Assembly: GCA_002683405.1 (NCBI GenBank)
Contig: NYTH01000009.1
Span: 95,695 to 159,694, forward strand
Direction of reading: 5' to 3'
DNA from: Salinisphaeraceae bacterium
Lineage (GTDB): Bacteria > Pseudomonadota > Gammaproteobacteria > Nevskiales > Salinisphaeraceae
DNA: 64,000 nucleotides
Shown: one piece after another, positions 17,797 through 30,217 of the stretch
How the letters are laid out: each line of letters begins with the position of its first letter
Position numbering within the stretch: position 1 is the first letter of the stretch
Program-made: the position numbers and the translations under genes
Notes under the pieces: model-generated
Database searches by the model: none
Told to the model about the DNA's origin: nothing
The model's input: the letters and a program-made list of their open reading frames with translations, nothing else

Positions 17797-19254
17797 TCAC
17801 AGCGCGCGCGCCAGCAACTGCTGGTAGACCGACCGCGCGGCGCGCATCCGGGTGGAGTCGGGCTCGGCTTCGGGCGTCTTTTCCGACAACGTGAACGTCA
17901 TGTCGTGGCCCTCGCGCCACTGGTCGTGCAGCCCGAGCCGCTTGAGCAGCTCGCACCAGGTGTCGCTGTCGTCGGCGCAGAGTCGCTCGTAGCTCAGGAA
18001 AATGGCGTCCCGCGGCGCCGCGCCGGCGAGCAGGTGCCGGTAGACGTGCGTCCACTGGTCGACCCAGTAGTCCAGCCCATCCGGGTCCAGATAGGCGGCC
18101 TCGTCGACAAAGCCGTCATCGAAGCAGAAGGGCCGGCGGGTGGCGCCGAACTCGTGATGCGCCAGCCAGCCCATGTACTCCCCGGCGAAGTGGTCGTCTT
18201 CGTTGTCGCCCACAAAGCGCCGATGCTGATTGCGCAGCGACAGGGCCTGCTGCAGCGGGTCGCGAAACGGAATGATGATCTGCGCGCCCGGAAAGGCCTG
18301 CAGCAGCGCCGGCAGGCGCAGGATGTTGTTGTTGTTCTTCGATAGATAGCGCCGGCGGCGCGATGCGTCACCGCTGCGGATGATTGCGTCGGCGTAGCGG
18401 CGGAACTTGTGCAGCACCTCGGCGGCAGGCGCATGCGGCCGGAGCCGATCCGGCAGCAGGTAATCGTCGCCGGCGAAGGTCTTCCAGAAGACCTCCTCCA
18501 GCGCCTCGGGGCTGTCGTAGTTCACGGCGATGCCGTCGCCGTGGGCCCGTTCTTCCAGCGCCTTGTCGCGCGCGCCCACGCCGGAAATCTTCCGCCACAG
18601 ATTGGGCATGAGCACGAAGGGCATGTCGCGGTAGGTCAGCGAGCGAAACTGGCCGCTGGCGTACAGGCTGCGCATGAGGATGGTGGTGCCTGCCCGGGCC
18701 AGACCCGCAACGAACACGTGCGGTCTTTCCCGCGTGTCGGCCACCGTGGACTTTCCGCCCGCCGCCATTTCGATTTCAAAGCTCATTTCGCGCACGGCAG
18801 GGCTGGCGAGCGCCAGGCGGTGCAGCATCTTGTCGGTGGCGCTGTAGTCCTGATCACCTGTCTTCGCGGCCTTGCGCGGCGCTGATCGGGCAGGGCGATG
18901 GACCAGCCAGGCGTAGGCGGTGCCGATGGCGGTGCACAGCAGGATGCCCTGCCAGCTCGCCAGGAAATCCACCAGGTCGATTTGCAGCCAGCGCTGCGCG
19001 GCCAGACCCAACAGCCAGATACCCGCACCGATGGCCGCCAGCGTCAGGGGGAGTCGCAGCGTGCCCTGCATCATGCGTCCGGAATAGGCGAGCAGCGCCT
19101 TTTCCTTCCAGTGGTCGGAAATGCCGGGGGCCATCACCACGTGCCGGGCTCTGTTGCTGGTCGACAGCAGCCGGGAGGCGGCCGGAATGAAACCGGATCG
19201 CGCCACGACCTCTACAAAAAAGATGGTTGCGACCACCGCCAGGAGGATGTTCAT
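17797..19254 (-). CDS. Membrane-anchored PAPS sulfotransferase
   Basis: 485 residues from ATG 19254, chosen because GTGGAGG lies seven bases before it; a longer frame from 19341 has no such site. About three hydrophobic segments fill the first 125 residues (MNILLAVVATIFFVEVV, then LTLAAIGAGIWLLGLAA, then ILLCTAIGTAYAWLV). The catalytic domain follows with a 5'-phosphosulfate loop in FVAGLARAGTTILMRSLY and a 3'-phosphate-binding region with IIIPFRDPLQQALSL, as in PF13469 sulfotransferases. The membrane anchor is unusual for this soluble family and would place the enzyme at the inner membrane, next to its ASST-like partner. Confidence 0.85.
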   Translation of the reverse strand: MNILLAVVATIFFVEVVARSGFIPAASRLLSTSNRARHVVMAPGISDHWKEKALLAYSGRMMQGTLRLPLTLAAIGAGIWLLGLAAQRWLQIDLVDFLASWQGILLCTAIGTAYAWLVHRPARSAPRKAAKTGDQDYSATDKMLHRLALASPAVREMSFEIEMAAGGKSTVADTRERPHVFVAGLARAGTTILMRSLYASGQFRSLTYRDMPFVLMPNLWRKISGVGARDKALEERAHGDGIAVNYDSPEALEEVFWKTFAGDDYLLPDRLRPHAPAAEVLHKFRRYADAIIRSGDASRRRRYLSKNNNNILRLPALLQAFPGAQIIIPFRDPLQQALSLRNQHRRFVGDNEDDHFAGEYMGWLAHHEFGATRRPFCFDDGFVDEAAYLDPDGLDYWVDQWTHVYRHLLAGAAPRDAIFLSYERLCADDSDTWCELLKRLGLHDQWREGHDMTFTLSEKTPEAEPDSTRMRAARSVYQQLLARAL

Positions 19255-19492
19255 GCGGCGCCTCCACGACAGCACGATGGCGCGGCGGCGCGGGGCAAGG
19301 CAGTGGACCGAGTGGGGGGAGACGTCCGTGTCATGAGGCACCCGACAATGTCGTTGAGCGGCGCAGATCGAGCGTCAACTCAAGCTGCGACCAATGTCCG
19401 GTCCCTCGCCGTCATTTTATTCCCGAAGCCGCATGAAAAGTCAAATGGCACTGTCTGTTTTTGGCGACCCGGGCGGCGTGCCTATCGCAACG

Positions 19493-20689
19493 TCAGACAA
19501 CCTGGCCGGCGGCGTGGCCGCACGCCCAGGCCCACTGGAAGTTGTAGCCGCCCAGATGGCCGGTCACGTCCAGCACCTCGCCAATGAAATACAGCCCCGG
19601 CAGGCGGCGCGACTCGAAGCTGGACGAGGACACCTCGTCGACGTTCACCCCGCCCAGCGTGACTTCGGCGGTGCGATAGCCCTCCGTGCCGTTGGGCCTG
19701 AAAGCCCAGGCCCGCAGCTGATTGGCCACGGCCAGTAGTTGCGCTTCGCTGAACTGCTTCAGCGGACGACTGCCGGCGCCGAGTTCACATAGCCGGTTTG
19801 CCAGCCGTTTCGGCAGGACTTCGGCGAGCACGGTGTTTAGCTGCGCGTCGGGCCGGGCGTCGCGGCGTGCGAGCAGCCAGCCCGCCGCGTCTTGCCCCGG
19901 CAGCAGATCAACCGCGACCGCGGCGCCCGGCTGCCAATAGGAGGAGTGCTGCAGCACGCTGGGGCCGCTGATGCCGCGATGGGTAAACAGCAGGCCGCTG
20001 TCGAAGCGGTGCCCGCCGGCCTCGGTGGCGGCCGGTAGCGCCAGGCCGGACAGGTCGGCGTATTTCTTCAGCTCATCGTCGTCGAAGGTGAACGGCACGA
20101 GCCCGGCCCGGGTGGGCTTGATGGTGTGGCCGAACTGTCGCGCCAGGTCATAGCCGAGGCCGCTGGCGCCCATCTTCGGAATGGACAACCCGCCGGTGGC
20201 CACCACGAGGGCGCCGGCCGTGACCGATCCGCGCGCCGTGTCCACGCTGAAGCCCGGCTCGAGGGCCTGCACTTCGCCCACGCCCGCGCGCGTTTCGATG
20301 CGCACCTTCGCGGCATCGCATTCGGCCTGGAGCATGGCCACGATCTGCTTGGACGACTCGTCGCAGAACAGCTGCCCCAGCTCTTTTTCATGCCAGGCGA
20401 TGCCATGCCGCTCGACCAGCGCAATGAAGTCCCACTGGGTATAGCGAGCCAGGGCGGATTTGCAGAAATGCGGGTTGGCCGAGAGGAAATTCTCCGGCTG
20501 CACGTCCAGATTGGTGAAATTGCAGCGGCCGCCGCCGGACATCAGGATTTTCTTGCCGATGCGGTTGCTGCCCTCCAGCACCAGCACCCGCCGCCCGCGT
20601 TTGCCCGCCTGGATGGCGCACATCAGCCCGGCAGCGCCGCCGCCGAGCACGATCACGTCGTACTGCGCTTGATTCGAATGATCAGGCAT
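19493..20689 (-). CDS. HI0933/YhiN-family flavoprotein
   Basis: 398 residues from ATG 20689; upstream codons are excluded because the dinucleotide fold begins just after it. The FAD-binding motif VIVLGGGAAGLMCAIQAGKR sits at the N-terminus, followed by the family signature KILMSGGGRCNFTN. A second nucleotide-contact region reads ALVVATGGLSIPKMGASGLG, and the C-terminal FAD motif is GLYFIGEVLDVTGHLGGYN. These are general family features of NAD(P)/FAD-dependent oxidoreductases of unknown substrate. It is divergent from the metal-resistance cluster with a 91-base gap and is probably unrelated to it. Confidence 0.9.
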   Translation of the reverse strand: MPDHSNQAQYDVIVLGGGAAGLMCAIQAGKRGRRVLVLEGSNRIGKKILMSGGGRCNFTNLDVQPENFLSANPHFCKSALARYTQWDFIALVERHGIAWHEKELGQLFCDESSKQIVAMLQAECDAAKVRIETRAGVGEVQALEPGFSVDTARGSVTAGALVVATGGLSIPKMGASGLGYDLARQFGHTIKPTRAGLVPFTFDDDELKKYADLSGLALPAATEAGGHRFDSGLLFTHRGISGPSVLQHSSYWQPGAAVAVDLLPGQDAAGWLLARRDARPDAQLNTVLAEVLPKRLANRLCELGAGSRPLKQFSEAQLLAVANQLRAWAFRPNGTEGYRTAEVTLGGVNVDEVSSSSFESRRLPGLYFIGEVLDVTGHLGGYNFQWAWACGHAAGQVV

Positions 20690-20780
20690 GGATTGTCGGA
20701 GCAATACAGGGGCGCCGCGGGGCCCGTCGGGATTTGACGCTGTCGCCACGGCCGGGTTTAACTGCCGCTCTGATTCTCGC

Positions 20781-21158
20781 ATGCAAGGCGCCTTTACATT
20801 GCGTCAAACCCGCCGACAACCGCGCGCGCAGCTGCTGGGCAGGCTGATCCTGCCGCTGTTGCTGTGGGCGCAGATTGCCTGCGCGGTGCCTCAGGTCCAT
20901 GACCACATCGACGCGGGCGCGGGTATAACGCATGCCGAGACGGGTGAGCACGTGCTGGTCGTGCCGGATTCGACGCACCAGGGCGAGGACGGCAGCGAAC
21001 ACGAGCTGCGCCTGCACACCTGCGGCGCCCACGTCATGGGTCTGCCGGTTGCCGTGCCGCAAATCAGCACGCCCACCCCCGCTTTCGTCACCGCGTTCGC
21101 CGCACCGCACGCGCCGGCCGTTTTCCACGAGCGGCTGCTGAGACCGCCCATAGGCTGA
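20781..21158 (+). CDS. Small exported His-containing protein leading the metal-efflux cluster
   Basis: 125 residues from ATG 20781. A basic n-region (RQTRRQPRAQ) and hydrophobic core (LILPLLLWAQIACAV) form a signal peptide. The mature part is rich in His (VHDHID, HTCGAHVMG, EHELRLH). Position directly before CzcC/CzcB/CzcA-like genes matches small periplasmic metal-associated proteins such as CzcI, although I cannot claim homology. Its stop codon lies in the left arm of a stem-loop that covers the ribosome site of the next gene, so its translation may control the operon. Confidence 0.7.
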   Translation: MQGAFTLRQTRRQPRAQLLGRLILPLLLWAQIACAVPQVHDHIDAGAGITHAETGEHVLVVPDSTHQGEDGSEHELRLHTCGAHVMGLPVAVPQISTPTPAFVTAFAAPHAPAVFHERLLRPPIG

Positions 21159-21215
21159 ATTCTCCCGTCCGATCTGTCGCGCTCGCGCGGCAGCCGTCGT
21201 CCTGCCGGAGAATTC
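21157..21215 (+). promoter_or_regulatory. Stem-loop covering the czcC-like ribosome binding site
   Basis: GAATTCTCC (21157-21165) pairs perfectly with GGAGAATTC (21207-21215). The right arm contains the GGAG ribosome site two bases before the start codon region at 21217. Between them CTGTCGCG / CGCGGCAG forms an inner hairpin with a CTCG loop. The left arm overlaps the stop codon (21156-21158) of the preceding small gene, so a terminating ribosome would disrupt the stem. Confidence 0.6.
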
Positions 21216-21216
21216 C

Positions 21217-22487
21217 ATGTTCCGACTACCCCTGCTGGCCGCAGCCTGCCTGGCTGCGCCCATGCTGAAGGTGGCGGCGTTCGCGTCGCCGCCGCCCGAC
21301 ACGCCCGTTCGATCGTTGACGCTGACTCAGGCGCTGTCGATCACCCGACAATCACAGCCCGCCCTGCAGGCGCTGGAGCGTGAGCTCCAGGTACTCGATC
21401 GCCGGGTGCGCCTGGCGGGACAGGCCCCGCCAGTAACCGCCGGGCTGGAGCTGGAGAACATCGCCGGCGAGGGCGAGCGGCGCGGTTTTCGCGGCGCCGA
21501 ACTCACGCTGAGCCTGTCTACCTCGCTTGAACTGGGCGGCAAGGCCGCGCGGCGGGCCGAGGTGGCCGGGTCCGAAAACGACCTGCGGCGCGTGGAACTG
21601 GCGCAGCAGCGCCGCGACCATTTGGCGGATACCGCCCAGCATTTTATCGAGGCCGCGGTGGCCCGCGCGCGAATTCGTCAGGCCGAACGCGTGCTGAAGC
21701 TGGCCGAGGCCACGCTCCAGGCCAGCCAGCGCCGCGCCGACGCCGGGGCGGCGCCGCGCACCGAACTGCAGCGCGCCCGGCTGCGGACGCAGGAGGCCCG
21801 CCTGTCGCTGCGGCTGGCTCGCCAGTCCGCCGATTCGGCCGCGCGGGCGCTGGCACTGTCCATGGGGCGGCCTGATCTGCACGTTCGTGTGGACGCGCAG
21901 GTCCTGAAGCTGCCCGCGCTGGTGTCTCTATCCGAGCTGCTCGACCGGCTTGACCGCGTGGCGGCGATACGCTCTGGCGATGCCCGACTGCGCCTCGCCG
22001 AAGCCGAACTGCGGCTGGCGCGGGCATCGGCGCGGCCGGACATCAGCCTGAGCGGCGGGGTCCGCCGCTTCGAGGGCAGCGACGATGAAGTGCTCGTGGC
22101 CGGCCTATCCATTCCGCTCGGCGCCCGCGAGCGGGCCGAACCCGAACGCGCGTTGGCGATCGGCGAACAGGCGGCTGCTCGCGCGGCGCGGCAGGCGGCG
22201 GAATACCGGGTGCGGGCGCTGATTACGCAGGCCTGGTATCGGTTGACGGCCTATCGCGAGGAAGTCGAAACGTTGCGGGGTGCCCTGCAGGCCGAGGCCG
22301 ACGCGGTGGTAAAGGCGACCGCGAAAGGCTACCGCGCCGGCCGCTACAGCCTGCTGCAGCTCAACGCCGCCCAAGCCGACGCCCTCCAGATTGCCCGGCG
22401 CAGCCTCGATGCCGCGGCCGGTTTTCACAAGACCCTTATCGAAATCGAGCGTCTGGTCGGCAGCCGGGCGGTCGGGGAGTCCGAATC

Positions 22488-22491
<4 letters not shown>
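21217..22491 (+). CDS. CzcC-like outer membrane factor of heavy-metal RND pump
   Basis: 424 residues with a signal peptide (LPLLAAACLAAPMLKVAAFA). Two long coiled-coil repeats with heptad Leu/Ala/Arg patterns and the TolC-fold motif around LTLTQALSITRQSQPALQALE identify the outer membrane efflux family (PF02321). Late residues AGRYSLLQLNAAQADALQ match the CzcC-type signature GxxxLxxLLxAQ. It would form the trimeric outer-membrane channel for the RND pump encoded next. It ends in an ATGA overlap with the adaptor gene. Confidence 0.88.
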
Positions 22492-26601
<4,110 letters not shown>

Positions 26602-26754
26602 CGGTGGCGGATGTTGCTCCCGCGAGCAGTTGCCTCTCCGGGCGGCACGAGCGCGGCGGTCGAACGTAGCCTGGTCAGAAGTGTCTGAATGGTCGCGCCA
26701 GCATCTGTTACAAGGCATGGCTGCCGGCTTTTTTGAACAAGGCTGAACACATCC

Positions 26755-28512
26755 ATGGTTACGAGAAGAGAGCTACTCCTGTCCGGCGCCGCTACGGGAG
26801 CAGCGCTTGCCAGCCAGGGCCTGTTGCCGGCCTGGGCGCGCAGCGCGCGGCCGGAGGCGCTGGCCGGATTGCGCGAGGTCTCCGGCTCCACGTTTGATCT
26901 GGAAATAGCGCGGAGCCGAGTGAGCATAGATGGCCGCGCCGGAAACGGTATTACCGTCAACGGCAGCTTGCCCGCGCCGCTGCTGCGCTGGCGGGAAGGT
27001 GATGATCTGACGCTGCGGGTTACCAATCGGCTGGACGAAGACAGCTCGATCCACTGGCACGGCATTCTGCTGCCGTTTCAGATGGACGGTGTGCCGGGGG
27101 TGACTTTCCCGGGTATTCGGCCGGGCGAAACCTTTACCTACCGCTTTGCGCTGCGTCAGGCCGGCACCTACTGGTATCACAGTCATTCCAACCTGCAGGA
27201 ACAGCTGGGGCATTACGGCCCGATCATCATCGACCCGGCTGGTCCGGACCCGGTGGGCTACGACCGCGAACACGTACTGGTGCTGTCGGACTGGACGTTC
27301 ATGGATCCGCACCATCTGTTCGCCAAGCTCAAGAAGAAAGGCCACAGCCTGAACTTCCAGAAACGCACTGTGGCCGACCTTGTCGACGACGTGGCGCAGC
27401 AGGGCCTGGCGAGCGTGGCGAGTGAGCGTTTGAGGTGGGGCCGCATGCGCATGAGTGCCACCGATATCGCCGACGTGACGGGCGCCACTTATGCCTATCT
27501 GGTCAACGGTCACGGCCCCGCCGACAACTGGACCGGCCTGTTCGAGCCCGGCCAGCGCGTGCGGCTACGCGTCATCAATGCCTCCGCCATGTCGTTTTTC
27601 AACGTCCGCATTCCCGGATTGCCCATGACCGTGGTGCAGGCCGACGGGCTGAACGTGCAGCCCGTCGAGACGGATGAGTTCCAGATCGGCGTGGCTGAAA
27701 CCTATGACGTGGTGGTGCGGCCCGAGCAAGCACGCGCCTTTAGCATCATGTGCGAGGCCATGGACCGCAGCGGTTATGCCCGGGCCACGCTGGCGCCTCG
27801 CCCAGGCATGCAGGCGGCCGTGCCATCGTTACGCGAGCGACCCCTGCTGTCGATGAAAGATATGGGTATGGCGCATCACGGCCACTCGGGTCACGGCGCA
27901 GCGGCGCCGGATGATAGGGGTATGGACCACGGGGCGATGGGGCACGACTCAAAGGCTATGGCCGATGCCATGCAGGCCCACGATCACCCGGCGGGTCCGG
28001 GCGTGGCCAATCTCGCCATGCATCCGACCAGCCGTCTTGACGAGCCCGGCGCCGGCCTCGAAGACCTACAGCATCGAGCATTGACCTACTCGCAACTCAG
28101 AAGTCTGGAGCGCAATCCCGACCTGCGCCCGCCTGGCCGGACCATGGAGCTTCATCTGACCAGCAACATGGAACGCTACATGTGGTCGTTTGACGGGCTG
28201 CAGTTCTCGGCGGTCGACGGCCCCATCGTGTTCCACGAGGGTGAGCGACTGCGCATGACGCTGGTCAACGACACCATGATGGCGCATCCCATCCATCTGC
28301 ACGGGATGTTCTTTCAACTGGTCAACGGCGGGGGCGATCACAAGCCCAGCAAGCACACGATCATCGTCAAGCCGGGCGAAAAGCTCGCGATCGACGTAAC
28401 CGCCGACGCTGTGGGCGACTGGGCGTTTCATTGCCATCTGCTCTATCACATGCACGCGGGCATGTTTCAGGTGGTGTCCGTGCGGGAATCGCCGCAGCGG
28501 AGCTCGGCATGA
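26755..28512 (+). CDS. copA: CopA-family multicopper oxidase
   Basis: 585 residues, ATG 26755. A Tat signal with twin Arg (VTRRELLLSGAATG) exports the folded enzyme to the periplasm. Copper ligands are all present: HWHG (H100, H102), HSH (H142, H144), HPIHLHG (H511) and HCHLLYHMHAGM (H559-C560-H561). A Met/His-rich insertion at about residues 363-420 (KDMGMAHHGHSGH, then MDHGAMGHDSKAMADAM) is typical of copper-resistance CopA/PcoA and would bind extra copper. The family oxidises or sequesters copper in the periplasm. It overlaps copB by ATGA. Confidence 0.93.
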   Translation: MVTRRELLLSGAATGAALASQGLLPAWARSARPEALAGLREVSGSTFDLEIARSRVSIDGRAGNGITVNGSLPAPLLRWREGDDLTLRVTNRLDEDSSIHWHGILLPFQMDGVPGVTFPGIRPGETFTYRFALRQAGTYWYHSHSNLQEQLGHYGPIIIDPAGPDPVGYDREHVLVLSDWTFMDPHHLFAKLKKKGHSLNFQKRTVADLVDDVAQQGLASVASERLRWGRMRMSATDIADVTGATYAYLVNGHGPADNWTGLFEPGQRVRLRVINASAMSFFNVRIPGLPMTVVQADGLNVQPVETDEFQIGVAETYDVVVRPEQARAFSIMCEAMDRSGYARATLAPRPGMQAAVPSLRERPLLSMKDMGMAHHGHSGHGAAAPDDRGMDHGAMGHDSKAMADAMQAHDHPAGPGVANLAMHPTSRLDEPGAGLEDLQHRALTYSQLRSLERNPDLRPPGRTMELHLTSNMERYMWSFDGLQFSAVDGPIVFHEGERLRMTLVNDTMMAHPIHLHGMFFQLVNGGGDHKPSKHTIIVKPGEKLAIDVTADAVGDWAFHCHLLYHMHAGMFQVVSVRESPQRSSA

Positions 28513-29276
28513 TCCGCTGTCTGGCCGCCGCGATGTTGCTGCTGTTTGCGACCACCTCGCCGGCGCAGCACGCAGCCGACGAATATTTCGATTCACAGGC
28601 CATGGCCCAGGCCCGTAGCGATCTGAAGCAGCACATGGGCGGTCAGGCGCTGGGCATGCTCGACGTGCATCGGCTGGAGTATCAGTCGAACGACGGCGAG
28701 GGCCTGTATGTGCTGGATGGCAGCGCCTGGTGGGGCGGCGATATCAACCGGTTCAAGTTCACGGCCGAGGCCGAGTACCTGGCCGCGGAAGACGCGTTCG
28801 AGGAGTTGGAACTGCAGGCGCTGTACAGCCGGGCCGTGTCGACGTTCTTCAACGTGAATCTGGGCGTGCGTCGCGATGTTCGGCCACAGCCAGGCCGCAG
28901 CTTCGCCGTGGTCGGCCTGGAAGGGGTAGCGCCCTATCTGTTCGAGCTGGACGCTCAGGTGTTTGCCAGCGACGACGGCGACCTGTCCGCTCGCCTGGAG
29001 GCTGAATATGAAATCCTGCTGTCGCAGCGGCTGATCCTGCAGCCGCGTACGGAGATTGACGTCGCGGCACATGAAGTTTCCGAGCTGGGTATCGGTACCG
29101 GATTGAATACCGTGGAGGCCGGCCTGCGCCTGCGATACGAAATCGCCCGCGAATTCGCGCCCTACATCGGCGTGGCGTGGAAACGTAAATTCGGCGAAAC
29201 CGAAGACTTTGCTCGGGACGAGGGCGAGACCGTCTCCTCGACATCTCTGGTGGCGGGCGTTCGTGTCTGGTTCTAG
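28509..29276 (+). CDS. copB: CopB copper-resistance outer membrane protein
   Basis: 255 residues from ATG 28509 in an ATGA overlap with copA. The signal peptide ends near TTSPAQ. The mature part is a chain of beta strands with alternating residues (for example AEYEILLSQRLILQPRTEID) and a terminal aromatic SLVAGVRVWF, as expected for an outer-membrane barrel. It lacks the long Met/His-rich N-terminal region found in some CopB/PcoB proteins, so it is a short form. The stop codon lies in the CTAG that flanks the MITE-like element. Confidence 0.88.
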   Translation: MIRCLAAAMLLLFATTSPAQHAADEYFDSQAMAQARSDLKQHMGGQALGMLDVHRLEYQSNDGEGLYVLDGSAWWGGDINRFKFTAEAEYLAAEDAFEELELQALYSRAVSTFFNVNLGVRRDVRPQPGRSFAVVGLEGVAPYLFELDAQVFASDDGDLSARLEAEYEILLSQRLILQPRTEIDVAAHEVSELGIGTGLNTVEAGLRLRYEIAREFAPYIGVAWKRKFGETEDFARDEGETVSSTSLVAGVRVWF

Positions 29277-29529
29277 CCCGGATATTTCACGGGGCGTTTG
29301 ACGCGGGCGCGCAAATTATTGATACGAATGAGAATAAAGCCAGTTCTAGGGGCATTTTGGTCGGTACAGCTTGGATTCTGCGCCAATCTATCGCGGTGCC
29401 TTGCGTTTCTCGCCGCGTATCGCTTGCCTTTCACGCAAACCCTAGCTACGGCTAGGATTGGCGTTCCAAGACCGCGCGCTACTTGCTGCGAATTCGCAAT
29501 TCACTCGCGATCCCCATGAGATATCCGGG
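29277..29529. mobile_element. MITE-like element with CTAG target duplication
   Basis: A 253-base element between convergent genes. Its ends form an 18-base terminal inverted repeat with two mismatches: left 29277-29294 begins CCCGGATATTTCAC, right 29512-29529 is the complement of CCCGGATATCTCAT. Both ends are flanked by CTAG (29273-29276 and 29530-29533), a perfect 4-base target duplication. There is no coding frame of note inside, so it would need a transposase elsewhere. The stop codons of copB and of the TetR gene both lie in the CTAG copies. Confidence 0.75.
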
Positions 29530-30144
29530 CTAGCCGGTCACTGCGTCGCTGGGGCGGCTCAGCAGAAGGTTCACTGACTGGGCCGCAAATGTCTGCAGGG
29601 TTCTCCGGCCGGCCCCCGCTCGTGCGCGAATGGACAGGCTGTGCTGGATGGCCTGGGCCAGGGCGGCAAGGGCGCGCGGGTCGGCGTCCTCGGGGATCTG
29701 GCCTTCGGCCTGGGCCTGTTCGAAGCGCTGTGTGAACGCATCGTCCAGCAGGCGTATGGCGCCCATGATCTCGTCGCGAATATCGCTGTGCTCGCTGGCC
29801 TCGGGGGCGGCCGTGCAGAAATACAGGCAGCCGAGCGGCTCGGGGGCATCGAAGTACACGTCCAGCGCGCCATAGTAGTAAGCCTTCAGGGCTTCAGCCA
29901 GGTCTGCATGGTTGTGGAGTTGGCTCAGCGAGTGCTCACCCATGCGGTCGGAAAATCGCGCCATGGCGCGCCGGAATATCGACTTCTTGTTGCCGAAGGC
30001 GTTGTACAGGCTGGGCCGGTTCATGCCGGTGGCCCTGGCCAGCTCATCCAGCGAGGTGCCCGCATAGCCCTGCGCCCAGAACAACCGCATGGCGGCTTCC
30101 AGTGCGGTGTTCTCGTCGTATTGTCTGGGTCTGCCTCGAGGCAT
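29530..30144 (-). CDS. TetR-family repressor
   Basis: 204 residues from ATG 30144; upstream in-frame sequence is excluded since the helix-turn-helix starts at once (PRGRPRQYDENTALEAAMRLF). The DNA-binding domain reads GTSLDELARATGMNRPSLYNAFGNK. The remaining helices form a ligand pocket that I cannot assign. It is divergent from the GST-fold gene 30218-31141 over a 73-base AT-rich region with two inverted operator-like sites, so repression of that gene and of itself is likely. Confidence 0.9.
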   Translation of the reverse strand: MPRGRPRQYDENTALEAAMRLFWAQGYAGTSLDELARATGMNRPSLYNAFGNKKSIFRRAMARFSDRMGEHSLSQLHNHADLAEALKAYYYGALDVYFDAPEPLGCLYFCTAAPEASEHSDIRDEIMGAIRLLDDAFTQRFEQAQAEGQIPEDADPRALAALAQAIQHSLSIRARAGAGRRTLQTFAAQSVNLLLSRPSDAVTG

Positions 30145-30145
30145 A

Positions 30146-30200
30146 TTTGTAACGTCTTGCACAAAAATAAATATGCAAATATTATGCGGCACGTTACAAA
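30146..30200. promoter_or_regulatory. Paired inverted operator sites between TetR and GST-fold genes
   Basis: TTTGTAACGT (30146-30155) and ACGTTACAAA (30191-30200) are perfect 10-base inverted arms. Each extends inward: the complement of the left 20 bases and the right 20 bases agree at 15 positions. The left site is also framed as TTTGT...ACAAA (30146-30165). The region between is AT-rich and should hold the divergent promoters. Confidence 0.6.
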
Positions 30201-30217
30201 AATAAGCGAGGCCAATC

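Noticed and set aside
29310..29335. A Fur-box-like AT-rich stretch inside the MITE-like element
   Set aside because: Match to the Fur consensus is weak and the site faces no gene start.
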